Assembly (NCBI RefSeq): GCF_019599265.1
Contig: NZ_JAHZTC010000008.1
Location: 62,001 to 126,000 of the forward strand
Direction of reading: 5' to 3'
From: Pontibacter sp. HSC-14F20
GTDB taxonomy: Bacteria > Bacteroidota > Bacteroidia > Cytophagales > Hymenobacteraceae
Length of the DNA: 64,000 nucleotides
The notes beneath the pieces are model-generated. The model searched no databases. It saw only the letters and a program-made list of their open reading frames with translations, and was not told where the DNA came from. Shown here one piece after another: positions 35,555 through 43,301 of this stretch. Position 1 is the first letter of the stretch, and the number at the start of each line of letters is the position of its first letter. A program made the position numbers and the translations under genes.

Positions 35555-35953
35555 TTATGTGAGGCAAACAAAGTTCTGTTTCAGATTTATCAATTCTATT
35601 ACTTCACATTCTCCAACCTTTTTACTGCCTTCCATGAAAAACCCGCGGGTGCCGACTATTATTTTGTTTCTGTGATATTCAGTCTTTTCATCTGCTAAAA
35701 TCCACATCCTTGCAGTTCCATACTTGGATACTGTCAAAGTAGGGTCGGTGATTATATTTCCACTAAAATCTTCGAATTCTGGGTAAATTATGAAAAGCAT
35801 TCCTTTAGGATGTGCTGGATGTTCATACCAGAAGTCCCACCTTATCCCTTGATTTGGGAGATTATACCTTCCTCCTTCTTCTTGTGAAAAGATGGTATAC
35901 GTGACCCTGAAATCAGGCTTTCTCTTAAATATTTCTTCATAGGGCCTATACAT
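35555..35953 (-). CDS. Stand-alone EF-Tu domain-3-like beta-barrel protein
   Basis: A 132-residue protein without signal peptide. It looks like the third domain of EF-Tu with no GTPase domain. Compared with the tuf product in this window: FRVTYTIFSQEEGGRYNLP parallels [19 protein letters not shown], the following strand with R-x-D-F-W-Y parallels RPQFYFRT, and VGECEVIEL near the end parallels VGAGQVTEI. Between them is a longer insertion of about 20 residues than in EF-Tu. The full-length gene is intact, so it is not a tuf fragment. Its role is not known to me; this barrel might bind a tRNA-like, peptide or protein partner. It appears monocistronic. Confidence 0.75.
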   Translation of the reverse strand: MYRPYEEIFKRKPDFRVTYTIFSQEEGGRYNLPNQGIRWDFWYEHPAHPKGMLFIIYPEFEDFSGNIITDPTLTVSKYGTARMWILADEKTEYHRNKIIVGTRGFFMEGSKKVGECEVIELINLKQNFVCLT

Positions 35954-35986
35954 TACTTCTAACTGCCATGTAAGATATAGCTTTGC

Positions 35987-36220
35987 TTAACTGAGCAGCT
36001 GCGACGTTTTATTGACTAGGTAATTTGCCCCGGGCACAATGGCCAGCACAGTGCCTGCCACCAGCACAAACAGCACTACAAACATACGAAGCCAGTTTAT
36101 AAAGAAGTTATCGGCAAAACCGAAGGTATAGAGTTGTAGGGCGGAGGCTATGAGCAGGCACAGCAGGGAGATGACCAGCAGCTTGCGTTTGAGCGCCGGG
36201 TTCAAGAATTTCTTTTTCAT
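35987..36220 (-). CDS. Small two-helix membrane protein, DUF2798-like
   Basis: A 77-residue protein with a basic N-terminus (MKKKFLNPALKRKLLVI) and two membrane helices (LLVISLLCLLIASALQLYTFG and WLRMFVVLFVLVAGTVLAIVP). The layout, with F-x-x-x-W-L before the second helix and a Pro-ending helix, matches DUF2798 proteins, whose function is unknown. It lies 33 bases upstream of the EF-Tu-domain-like gene in the same direction and may be co-transcribed. Confidence 0.65.
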   Translation of the reverse strand: MKKKFLNPALKRKLLVISLLCLLIASALQLYTFGFADNFFINWLRMFVVLFVLVAGTVLAIVPGANYLVNKTSQLLS

Positions 36221-36271
36221 AGCAGACCAGGTATAGCCGCAAAGTTAAGGTATAGCCGGGTTACTGCATCA

Positions 36272-36448
36272 TCAGGCGTGGCCTTTTTGTGCTTCGGCGT
36301 CCGAGCTGTCATCCTTGGTATGGTGCGGATCGTTTGCGCCTGTGCCCTGCGGCGGCGGCGTTTGCTTTTCGGCCGCTACTTTTTTTGTGTCCGACGACAT
36401 TTCTTTGGAGCTCTTCTCCTGATCCGACTTACTTTTCCCGTTCATCAT
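36272..36448 (-). CDS. Small hydrophilic, probably disordered protein
   Basis: A 58-residue frame with two adjacent ATG codons (36448 and 36445). Composition is almost entirely Lys, Asp, Ser, Glu, Gln, Pro and Gly (MNGKSKSDQEKSSKEMSSD..., later TPPPQGTGANDPHHTKDD), with no hydrophobic segment. A purine-rich TTGAAGAC precedes it. Such tiny hydrophilic proteins are common stress proteins in Hymenobacteraceae-like genomes, but this one is not recognised. It explains the apparent plus-strand frame in the same place as an antisense shadow. Confidence 0.5.
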   Translation of the reverse strand: MMNGKSKSDQEKSSKEMSSDTKKVAAEKQTPPPQGTGANDPHHTKDDSSDAEAQKGHA

Positions 36449-36591
36449 GTCTTCAAGTTGTGGTATGCTATGTCATACGGCAAAACTCTGGTTGATGTAG
36501 CTTTTTTTAACTCTAATTGTAGGGTGGTCGTACATTAAAGAGCTATACCCTGAGGAGGTATTGCACTTTGAAAATCTTAAACAGAAGAACT

Positions 36592-36876
36592 ATGAAATCG
36601 ATAAAGACAACGGCTGCTGTGCTGGGCGTATTGCTAGGTATAGGTATGGCATCCTGTAACACGGGCACCGACCCCGGTGAGACAAATACGGAACGCAGCG
36701 ATTATGAACGCACCGAAGAAATGGACCGCAGCAGCATAGACAACGACACCACCGGAAATTACGAGGACATTTACGAAGGCCGTGAAGGCACCGCCATCGG
36801 CGACAGCGCCTACAACCAGGAAGGCAAGCGCGATAAACGCTACGACGAAAATCTGAAACCGGATCCGAACCAGTAA
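36592..36876 (+). CDS. Small acidic lipoprotein of unknown function
   Basis: A 94-residue lipoprotein from the ATG at 36592: signal MKSIKTTAAVLGVLLGIGMASC (Cys22), then a highly charged Asp/Glu/Arg/Thr-rich tail (ERSDYERTEEMDRSSIDND, ending DENLKPDPNQ) without hydrophobic core, probably unfolded and surface- or periplasm-tethered. The upstream TTG at 36568 was not used. It stands alone and is followed by a very strong terminator. Confidence 0.75.
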   Translation: MKSIKTTAAVLGVLLGIGMASCNTGTDPGETNTERSDYERTEEMDRSSIDNDTTGNYEDIYEGREGTAIGDSAYNQEGKRDKRYDENLKPDPNQ

Positions 36877-36892
36877 GCTGGCTCAGGTATGG

Positions 36893-36940
36893 AAACACAA
36901 CGCCCGGCGCTCTGTTAGTGAGCGCCGGGCGTTGTGTTTT
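36893..36940. terminator. Bidirectional terminator with a 20-bp perfect stem
   Basis: 36893-36912 pairs perfectly with 36920-36939 around a 7-base loop. A tract on the left and T tract on the right serve the convergent lipoprotein and btuG-like genes. Confidence 0.93.
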
Positions 36941-36956
36941 TCAGGAAAGGTAATTA

Positions 36957-38087
36957 TTACCGGAATAGAAACCCGTTCGGAGCTATACCTACCCGGAAGG
37001 AATCTACAGCAGCGCCGCTCTGCGGATTGTAACGCACTACCCAGCCATTGGAAGCATAGTCGGTTGCTTTGCCGGCGTAAATGGTGCCGCTAGTAGGTTC
37101 CACACCCAATCCATTGAAACCATAAGCTACATAAGTGCCCCGGTCGATTAGCGGCTGAGAAGCCAGTGAAGTCGCGTTCACATCCTGTACCCATACCTTG
37201 TTGTTGAACACATAGTAGAGTTTATCGCCGTTCAGGTTTGGTGTGAGTTTGCCCGGAGCCGGTGCGTTTTGGCTGAAGGTAAGCGTAGCCACTACAGAGT
37301 TGCTGGTCGGGTTGATTTTAGCAAGCGAGCCAGGTGTGCTGCTCTCTTCACTCACCGACCAGTCAACCGGGTCATAAGCTTTTATACCCCGGCTGCTCAC
37401 CCAAAGCATATTGTTACGGTCCAGGGCCAAGCTGTTGGGGCCTTCATTTACGGCAATAGTAGTTTCGATGGCGTCTGTCGCGGTGTTGATGACCGTTACG
37501 GTATTTCCGCCGTTGTTCGCTACATAAAGTTTACCACCGGCTATTACAATCTGCTCCGGCTGCACGCCAACCGTAATAGTTTTAGTCACGGTATTGGTTT
37601 TCAGGTCAATTACGGCCACACGACCGTTGCTATATACAAAAGTAGCGGGGTCATAACCCAACCACTCGGTTACATAAGCCTTGTCATCGTTCAGGGCAGC
37701 AAAATAGCGGGGAGCTTCCAGTCCGGCAATCTCGCCTTCGGCCTTTAGGGTCTGAGCATTGGTCACTACCACCTTGCCGCTGTTATTCATCACCAGGTAT
37801 AGCTGGTCGCCGTGTTGTGTCATGTGCTGCAATACATCACCCATTACAAGCGGAGCATTCACTTTCTTGAACGATTCATTTTCCACTGATTTGCTGCCGT
37901 GGCTGTAGAAACTCACCGACGCATTTGATTTGGTCATGGCGCCTTCGTTAGAGATGAGCACTCCATTGCGGGCATATTCTCCGGCGGGGCCAGTATTGTT
38001 ATCATCGTCACAGCTAGTAAAAGCAAGCGCGCCTAAGGCAAAAGCCGCGGACAGAAAATAGCTGCGGAAACAGGTAATTTTTTTCAT
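36957..38087 (-). CDS. btuG: BtuG-like beta-propeller lipoprotein, probable cobalamin-capture protein
   Basis: A 376-residue lipoprotein with lipobox LAFTS-C (Cys26 from the ATG at 38087) followed by DDDNN. The mature part is a seven-bladed propeller of YVTN type: repeats such as GRVAVIDLKTNTVTKTITVG and NTVTVINTATDAIETTIAVN are clear. It begins just after the TonB receptor gene that is itself preceded by a cobalamin riboswitch. In Bacteroides, BtuG of this architecture sits on BtuB and binds cobalamin very tightly at the cell surface. Fold and context support the same role here. Name by analogy; binding residues were not compared. An alternative ATG at 38126 would overlap btuB by 14 bases. 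Confidence 0.8.
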   Translation of the reverse strand: MKKITCFRSYFLSAAFALGALAFTSCDDDNNTGPAGEYARNGVLISNEGAMTKSNASVSFYSHGSKSVENESFKKVNAPLVMGDVLQHMTQHGDQLYLVMNNSGKVVVTNAQTLKAEGEIAGLEAPRYFAALNDDKAYVTEWLGYDPATFVYSNGRVAVIDLKTNTVTKTITVGVQPEQIVIAGGKLYVANNGGNTVTVINTATDAIETTIAVNEGPNSLALDRNNMLWVSSRGIKAYDPVDWSVSEESSTPGSLAKINPTSNSVVATLTFSQNAPAPGKLTPNLNGDKLYYVFNNKVWVQDVNATSLASQPLIDRGTYVAYGFNGLGVEPTSGTIYAGKATDYASNGWVVRYNPQSGAAVDSFRVGIAPNGFLFR

Positions 38088-38112
38088 GTTGTTGAAAGGT
38101 ATGGATATGAAA

Positions 38113-40026
38113 TTAAGGTATAACAAAGCGTAAGCCGGCAGTCAAGCTGCGCGGAGGCATCGGCACATTTTCGAGCACGGTATAGGCGCGGTTAGTTACA
38201 TTATCACTGCGCACCGAAGCGATAAACTGATACTGACCAAGGGTGAATTTTTTATGAACAGCGAGGTTGAGCAAGGTATAGCTTGGCAGGCTACCGGCAT
38301 TACTGTTGTCGGTATAGCGAAGCCCTGTATGCGTCAGGTTACCAAGCATTGTCCAGGTGCGGAAGGAGAGGTCGGCACCTAACTGTACTTTATGCAGCGG
38401 CACCTGCGCGATTTGCCGGTTCAGTTCCTGGGTTCCTTCGTAGGCTTTCACCTGCTCAGAAGAGGTATAGGTATAAGCACCTGTGGCAGCGAGTTGCCAA
38501 TCGCCGAACGAGGTGCTGGCGCTGCTGCTAAGTTCTATACCTTGGGAACGTACTTTCTGCAGGTTGCGGGGAGTCCAGAAGCTGGACGTGACAGGCATCC
38601 ACTGTATCCAGTTGTCTACGAGCATGCGGTAAACAGACAGTTCAGACTCAAGTTGCACACGACCCCAGGTATAGCGGTGGCGCAGCCCGGTTTCATAGCT
38701 CCAGCCCTGCTCCGGTTTGATATCCGGATTGCCCCCCGGTTGCCAGAAGCGCTCATTCAGCGTCGGTACCCGGTAGCTGCCCGATACATTGCCTTTCAGG
38801 TATAGCTTGTGCTCGTTTTGTTCCAGCAGCAGCCAGTTGGCACCCAAGGTAGGGGCAGGAGTGGGGTTATAGCCTTTCACAAAAGCCTGGCGCAAATTCA
38901 GGCTCAGGTCGAGTCGCTTGCTCGGGTCGTAGCGGAAAAGCAGGAAAGCAGAGGCGCGGTCTTCGGTTACCTGTCGGCCATATCCCTGTACATCGGCCTC
39001 GAAGTGCTGTAGATTAAGGCCACCCCGCAAACTCCAACGGCGGGCATAGGTATAGGTCTGCTCGGCCTGCACCTGGTAGGTGTTGATGTCGGTGAGGGAG
39101 TTGTTGCTGTTGTCGGTATAGCGGAGATAATCGTTGAAGACGGCTGCCCTCACGGTTGTTTCGCCCCAGTTGCTGCTGTGGTTAAGCGCTGTCATCAGGC
39201 GCAGGTTGCGGTCGATTTGTTTGGCGTTGGTGTTGGCTGCGCCTAAGGCTGGCGGCACTTCGCGGTTGGCGTAGGTATACCAGCCGTGCAAAGCCAGACG
39301 GGTATTGGGTGAGAGTTGCCAGTTTACATCTTGCGTAAAACCATGCTGTGCTACCTGCGCCTGGTCCTGCCGACGAGTAGGCGCCCCGATGCGACCATAA
39401 TCCCGGAAAAAAAAGTTGTTCTCTGCCGCCAAATAATACCCACCTAAAGCAACAGATACCTTTTGGCCACTGTAACGGGCACTGGCACTGGAGAAGTAAC
39501 GCCCAAAACTACCGACCTCCTGCAACACTTCCGCACCAAAGCCCGGCTCTTGTTGTGTTGGAGAGTTAAGTAGAACAGCTCCGCCAATCGCGCCACTGCC
39601 ATACGTAGCACCTGCCGCTCCGTGCTGCACCGCTATACTCCCGATGCTGCTCAAAGGCAACAAGGACATGTCGCTCAGCCCCAAAGCAGGCTGACTGATG
39701 TTGAGTCCGTTCCACAGCACGGCGGTATGTGTCGCACTGGTACCCCGGAAGGAGGGAGTGGAAATGCCACTCGGTCCGTTCGTTTTCAGAAATACCGGCG
39801 TGCGGGCCTGCAGAGCATCTGCTATTGAACCGGAGGCGTATGTGCGGATGAAACTGCTGTCGAGGGTGCTCACGCGGCTGCCAGAGGCAAAAACCTCAGC
39901 GGGTTTGCCAAAAATCTCGACGGTGCGCAGGTGGTACAACGTAGTATCCTGCTGCGCAAAAGCAGAAGAAGTTATACCCAGCGAAAGCGCCAGGCACGAT
40001 AAAAGACGGTAGTGAAACTTTGCCAC
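38113..40026 (-). CDS. btuB: BtuB-like TonB-dependent cobalamin receptor
   Basis: A 637-residue outer membrane receptor: signal peptide ending AFAQQD (about 25), a plug domain (SIADALQARTPVFLKTNGPSG, SFRGTSATHTAVLWNGLNI, GSGAIGGAVLL) and a 22-strand-type barrel ending RSLTAGLRFVIP. Size and plug are those of vitamin B12 receptors, without the SusC N-terminal extension. Assignment rests on the cobalamin riboswitch 120 bases upstream and on the BtuG-like gene 26 bases downstream. It would import corrinoids using TonB energy, and translation or transcription should fall when adenosylcobalamin is plentiful. Confidence 0.88.
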   Translation of the reverse strand: MAKFHYRLLSCLALSLGITSSAFAQQDTTLYHLRTVEIFGKPAEVFASGSRVSTLDSSFIRTYASGSIADALQARTPVFLKTNGPSGISTPSFRGTSATHTAVLWNGLNISQPALGLSDMSLLPLSSIGSIAVQHGAAGATYGSGAIGGAVLLNSPTQQEPGFGAEVLQEVGSFGRYFSSASARYSGQKVSVALGGYYLAAENNFFFRDYGRIGAPTRRQDQAQVAQHGFTQDVNWQLSPNTRLALHGWYTYANREVPPALGAANTNAKQIDRNLRLMTALNHSSNWGETTVRAAVFNDYLRYTDNSNNSLTDINTYQVQAEQTYTYARRWSLRGGLNLQHFEADVQGYGRQVTEDRASAFLLFRYDPSKRLDLSLNLRQAFVKGYNPTPAPTLGANWLLLEQNEHKLYLKGNVSGSYRVPTLNERFWQPGGNPDIKPEQGWSYETGLRHRYTWGRVQLESELSVYRMLVDNWIQWMPVTSSFWTPRNLQKVRSQGIELSSSASTSFGDWQLAATGAYTYTSSEQVKAYEGTQELNRQIAQVPLHKVQLGADLSFRTWTMLGNLTHTGLRYTDNSNAGSLPSYTLLNLAVHKKFTLGQYQFIASVRSDNVTNRAYTVLENVPMPPRSLTAGLRFVIP

Positions 40027-40143
40027 GTATACGCTTGCTTAAATCCCGAAGCATGCAGGCAGGTATAGGGCAGGAACAGCGCGCGCAGGTATAGCGAGGC
40101 CGTGCAGCTTTTTACCCGAAAGCATACGACAATTTTGGTCGAA

Positions 40144-40328
40144 CTGGCAGGTCTCCTGGCTCTCTTCAGGTCAGCCAGCCTTCCCATGCGTTGTGCGGCA
40201 CAGTGGCGGTGGTTTGGCTCACCCTTTTTTAAGAAGATTACAGTTGCGGGAACAGCATAGGTATCTCACCTATTTCCCTTTTAAGGCTTTGCGTTGGATA
40301 TAACAAGGCCACCAATCTGAAGGCAAAG
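40144..40328 (-). promoter_or_regulatory. Cobalamin riboswitch controlling btuB-btuG
   Basis: On the minus strand the hallmarks appear in order: the AAAAGGGAA block (near 40280), the AGGTGAGATACCT hairpin, the GCTGTTCCCGCAACTGTAA core (near 40254-40236), then AGCCAGGAGACCTGCC at the 3' end (near 40161-40146). These match the adenosylcobalamin (B12-box) riboswitch. It lies 118 bases before the btuB start and most likely represses the operon when cobalamin is bound. Confidence 0.95.
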
Positions 40329-40569
40329 GTATAGAATAATTATGAATGAGTAATAAATAATGAATAGCGAACGCAGGTTTATGAGGGTGAGTACCGAGTA
40401 ACCCGATTTCGGTGAGTAGAAAATAAGTAATGAACAACAATGCGGGATAACGGGAATGGTTGGCTGCAGCGGTTACTTCACGTATACCTGTTCATCATTT
40501 GCCTGCAGCGGACATTTTTGTAAGGCGTATACTCAATTAATTACTCAATCATCATTACGCATTGAATCC
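40329..40569. other. Intergenic stretch between btuB riboswitch and DNA glycosylase gene
   Basis: The left part is simple AT-rich sequence with repeated AATGA/AATAA words (40340-40440). No promoter of full consensus or RNA fold was recognised. A longer frame into the glycosylase gene exists from 40456 but is Cys/Ser-rich and unlike the protein family. Confidence 0.5.
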
Positions 40570-41169
40570 GTGAAACTCAACAAAGACTTTTATACCCGGC
40601 CGGATGTCGTGCAAGTGGCGCAGGACCTGTTGGGGAAGTACCTGTATACGAACCACGATGGCATCCTCACCGGCGGCATGATCGTGGAAACGGAGGCGTA
40701 TTCCGGCACGAACGACAAAGCCTGCCATGCCCACATGAACCGCCGGACGCAACGCACCGAAATTATGTACCACGAAGGCGGCGTGGCCTATGTATACCTG
40801 GTGTATGGCATCTACAACTTGTTTAATATCATCACTAACATAGAAGGAAACGCCGACGCCGTGCTGGTGCGCGCCATCGAACCAATAGAAGGTATAGAAG
40901 AAATGCTGCTGCGCCGCAACATGGTCACGCCAAAGCCTAACCTGACCGCCGGACCAGGCGTGCTCAGCATCGCCTTAGGTATAAACCGCAGCCACTACGG
41001 CGCTCCCCTCACCGGTGGCACTATTTGGGTAGAAGACAAAGGTATAGCCATACCTGCCCAAGATATAGCTATTGGCCCCCGTATAGGTATAGATTATGCC
41101 GGCGAAGATGCGCTGCTGCCCTGGCGCTTCTGGCTGAAAGGTAACAAATGGGTGAGCCGGAAAAAGTAG
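40570..41169 (+). CDS. 3-methyladenine DNA glycosylase, AAG/MPG family
   Basis: A 200-residue base-excision enzyme that removes alkylated purines such as 3-methyladenine and hypoxanthine. Family blocks: YTRPDVVQVAQDLLGKYL, GGMIVETEAYSGTNDKACHAH with the catalytic Glu at 40-42, YVYLVYGIYNLFNI (the intercalating Tyr region), LVRAIEPIEG, and LTAGPGVLSIALGI. No ATG fits; GTG at 40570 gives the usual N-terminus (VKLNKDFYTRPD) and the usual 200-residue length. Its stop lies two bases from the stop of the convergent arginase-like gene with no terminator between them. Confidence 0.92.
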   Translation: MKLNKDFYTRPDVVQVAQDLLGKYLYTNHDGILTGGMIVETEAYSGTNDKACHAHMNRRTQRTEIMYHEGGVAYVYLVYGIYNLFNIITNIEGNADAVLVRAIEPIEGIEEMLLRRNMVTPKPNLTAGPGVLSIALGINRSHYGAPLTGGTIWVEDKGIAIPAQDIAIGPRIGIDYAGEDALLPWRFWLKGNKWVSRKK

Positions 41170-41171
41170 CT

Positions 41172-42077
41172 TTACTTTGCTATACGGGCTTTCTGGAAGG
41201 TATCTGTAAAATGTTGGACAAACAGTTTCGTATACTTCCCGCTCGGATCCAGGTCAGGGTCCAAAATGGTAATTTCTATCCCAGTGGCTTTCGGACTGGA
41301 CAAAAGAAGGTATAGGATACGGTCAAACTCCTCGTAGCTCAGCCCACCGGGAGTCCGGCTGTCAACGGCTGGCATGATCTCGTCATCCAGGACGTCTACA
41401 TCCAGGTGAATCCAGAATCCATCCAGGTTATTAATCTCTACCATGTTCAGGAAAGAGTTCACGCCCTTATCTATACCTGTCTCACGAAGTAAATCCAAGG
41501 TAAAGTAAGTAGCCTGTGAGTCCCGTAGTATTTGCTCATATTCGTCATCGTACTCACGGTTGCCTACACACCAAACATATTCTTCGCGTATGTATGGCGA
41601 CTGCCCCTGAATGTCAGTAAGCTTCTTGGGACCTCGGCCGGCTGCAAGGGCTGCTGCCATACCTCCGGCACCTCCGGTACCAGATTGTGGTGGTTCAATA
41701 AAGTCTGTATGCCCGTCCAGGTAAAACAGCGCATAGTCACCTTTTTGTTTTAAGGCGAGTGCGTTTCCGATCAGAATACTGCAGTCCCCGCCCAGGATCA
41801 ATGGAAATTTCTGTTCAGAAAGCACCTCGTTCAGGAGCTTCGCTTCTTCCCGGGCATATTGTGCAAGCGCATCTGCATTCAGCACCGCCGATTCCAGATC
41901 GTGGTGCATGCGGTAGGGAGGCGGGGGAAGTACCCGAGTAGCTTCTGGCTCTATTAGCTGATGAAAATGATGCTGGCGTAGCCATTCCGGTAGTTTCCTG
42001 ACACCTGGCTCGTGCCCCTGCGAAGGCTCTTTCAGCCCAAGATTAGATGGAAACTCCAGAATCGTAACGCTATTCAT
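41172..42077 (-). CDS. Arginase/agmatinase family ureohydrolase
   Basis: A 301-residue enzyme of the ureohydrolase fold, hydrolysing arginine, agmatine, formiminoglutamate or a related guanidino compound with two Mn ions. Metal ligands are visible: LGGDCSILIG, ALFYLDGHTDF (DGHTD in place of the commoner DAHxD), and HLDVDVLDDEIMPAVDSRTPGGL, with Glu in ATGIEITILDPDLD. The N-terminus (MNSVTILEFPSNLG) lacks a signal peptide. The DGHTD form is seen in bacterial arginases. Exact substrate is uncertain. Convergent with the DNA glycosylase gene. Confidence 0.9.
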   Translation of the reverse strand: MNSVTILEFPSNLGLKEPSQGHEPGVRKLPEWLRQHHFHQLIEPEATRVLPPPPYRMHHDLESAVLNADALAQYAREEAKLLNEVLSEQKFPLILGGDCSILIGNALALKQKGDYALFYLDGHTDFIEPPQSGTGGAGGMAAALAAGRGPKKLTDIQGQSPYIREEYVWCVGNREYDDEYEQILRDSQATYFTLDLLRETGIDKGVNSFLNMVEINNLDGFWIHLDVDVLDDEIMPAVDSRTPGGLSYEEFDRILYLLLSSPKATGIEITILDPDLDPSGKYTKLFVQHFTDTFQKARIAK

Positions 42078-42148
42078 CTTTTTGGTTTTATATGGTTTGG
42101 CAAGCAGACTTTATCTGAACCACTTATACAAAGTACGAAGATGAGTGC

Positions 42149-42886
42149 CTAATGATGTAGCTGCTTTTTCTCTTCCAGCCACCGCATGCGGTAAGCGTTC
42201 ATGGCAGTTGTGCCTAGTTTGTTGATGAGCCGGTAATTAACCACAGCTCCGATTGGTGCTCCTACAATAGGTATGAGCTGCGCCATCTTAGCCAGGTCGA
42301 TGTGGTCGCGGTACTCCTGCTGAAACGTGCGCCAATCAAATTGGTGGATGTCTTCGGGAAGGTGCTGTGCCTGCTGCTGCCAGTGCTCAATCTGTAGGTA
42401 TACCTCCCGGCGGCGCTCCTGGCTGCTAAAGGCAAGCTGAAAAATGTGGAGCAGGTATACGCGCTCCCGGTAATCATCGGCAGAATAGCCATAGAGCGCG
42501 GCTATCTCAAAAAGCATTTTCAGTTTCAGGCCCAGCAGGAGCGGGAAGTCCGCCATACCTAACAGAAAGCCGCCTGCTCCGGTAATACCTCCTTCTGCGG
42601 CAGCTGCTTTTCTATAGAAATTTATGCGTTCCAGCACGATGGATTCGGTGAGCTGCAGAGAAGTAAAAGGATAAGGCTTTCTGGTGGTAAGCTCAGACCC
42701 AAAAAGCACGGCACGCACCATCTGCTTTATAGTGGCCGTAATAGCCTGATGCACCTTCTCGGGAATGTAGCTGTTAATCTTGTCCTGCATACGCTTCGCC
42801 AGCTTATTGACCAACGAAGGTCTGCCGCGCATTTCATGTTGCCAGTTTCTGAGTTCATGTATAGCGTGCTGTTCGTATGCAGTCAT
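42149..42886 (-). CDS. EcsC family protein
   Basis: A 245-residue protein matching the EcsC family: LVNKLAKRMQDKINSYIPEKVH, then SIVLERINFYRKAAAAEGGITGAGGFLLG and FPLLLGLKLKMLFEIAALYGY, and a C-terminal Gly/Ala-rich helix pair (LIPIVGAPIGAVVNYRLINKLG). EcsC was named from a Bacillus ABC transporter operon, but the function of these soluble or peripheral membrane proteins is not known. The gene is monocistronic on the minus strand, following a cluster of tiny hydrophilic protein genes. Confidence 0.85.
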   Translation of the reverse strand: MTAYEQHAIHELRNWQHEMRGRPSLVNKLAKRMQDKINSYIPEKVHQAITATIKQMVRAVLFGSELTTRKPYPFTSLQLTESIVLERINFYRKAAAAEGGITGAGGFLLGMADFPLLLGLKLKMLFEIAALYGYSADDYRERVYLLHIFQLAFSSQERRREVYLQIEHWQQQAQHLPEDIHQFDWRTFQQEYRDHIDLAKMAQLIPIVGAPIGAVVNYRLINKLGTTAMNAYRMRWLEEKKQLHH

Positions 42887-42920
42887 GGATTGGAGGATGT
42901 AACAGGTATAGATACGAAAT

Positions 42921-42954
42921 GGCCAGCCACAACATACAACTGCTGTGGCTGGCC
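42921..42954 (-). terminator. Hairpin after the small hydrophilic gene
   Basis: An 11-bp perfect stem GGCCAGCCACA/TGTGGCTGGCC (42921-42931 with 42944-42954). No T tract follows on either strand, so terminator function is uncertain. Confidence 0.4.
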
Positions 42955-42985
42955 TAATATACAGATTATCATTCTGTTTTTTGTT

Positions 42986-43165
42986 CTACTGCCTTTGGTT
43001 CTTCTGCTCGTTGTCGGTGCGGGCCTGTGGCGTTGGGTTATTAGAGCCCATTTTCCCCACTGCGTCCTTGTGCAGGTCGTTACCTATATCTTTTTTAGAA
43101 CCCGACTTGCCTGTGTTGGACTGCTGGTTTTCCGGCAGATTCTTATTTTCTTTCTCGTTTTTCAT
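42986..43165 (-). CDS. Small hydrophilic, probably disordered protein
   Basis: A 59-residue frame starting ATG at 43165. It is rich in Asn, Lys, Gln, Gly and Ser (MKNEKENKNLPENQQSNTGKS...) with no hydrophobic segment, and ends DNEQKNQRQ. No family is recognised. Its composition matches the two other tiny hydrophilic proteins in this window (36272-36448 and the larger 43302-43760), which suggests a common role such as stress protection. Coding is supported by composition unlike the antisense frame, but homologues were not checked. Confidence 0.55.
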   Translation of the reverse strand: MKNEKENKNLPENQQSNTGKSGSKKDIGNDLHKDAVGKMGSNNPTPQARTDNEQKNQRQ

Positions 43166-43242
43166 AGTTTTAAAATTTCAGTTTGATTACAAAATGAGTC
43201 TCATACTCAGTTTACGAAGCCTTGTAGCACTGGTTGATGCCA

Positions 43243-43280
43243 ACAGAAAAGCCCGCAGCAGTTGCCACGGGCTTTTCTGT
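43243..43280 (-). terminator. Intrinsic terminator after the repeat-containing stress-like gene
   Basis: A 13-bp perfect stem ACAGAAAAGCCCG/CGGGCTTTTCTGT (43243-43255 with 43268-43280). On the minus strand it follows the stop at 43302; its T-rich arm acts as the tract. Confidence 0.75.
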
Positions 43281-43301
43281 ATTATATGCAGCTAAACTAT
43301 A

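Noticed and set aside
36278-36538. Plus-strand 86-residue frame
   Set aside because: Its composition (Arg/Phe/Cys-rich) is atypical and it is antisense to a more plausible 58-residue hydrophilic gene at 36272-36448.
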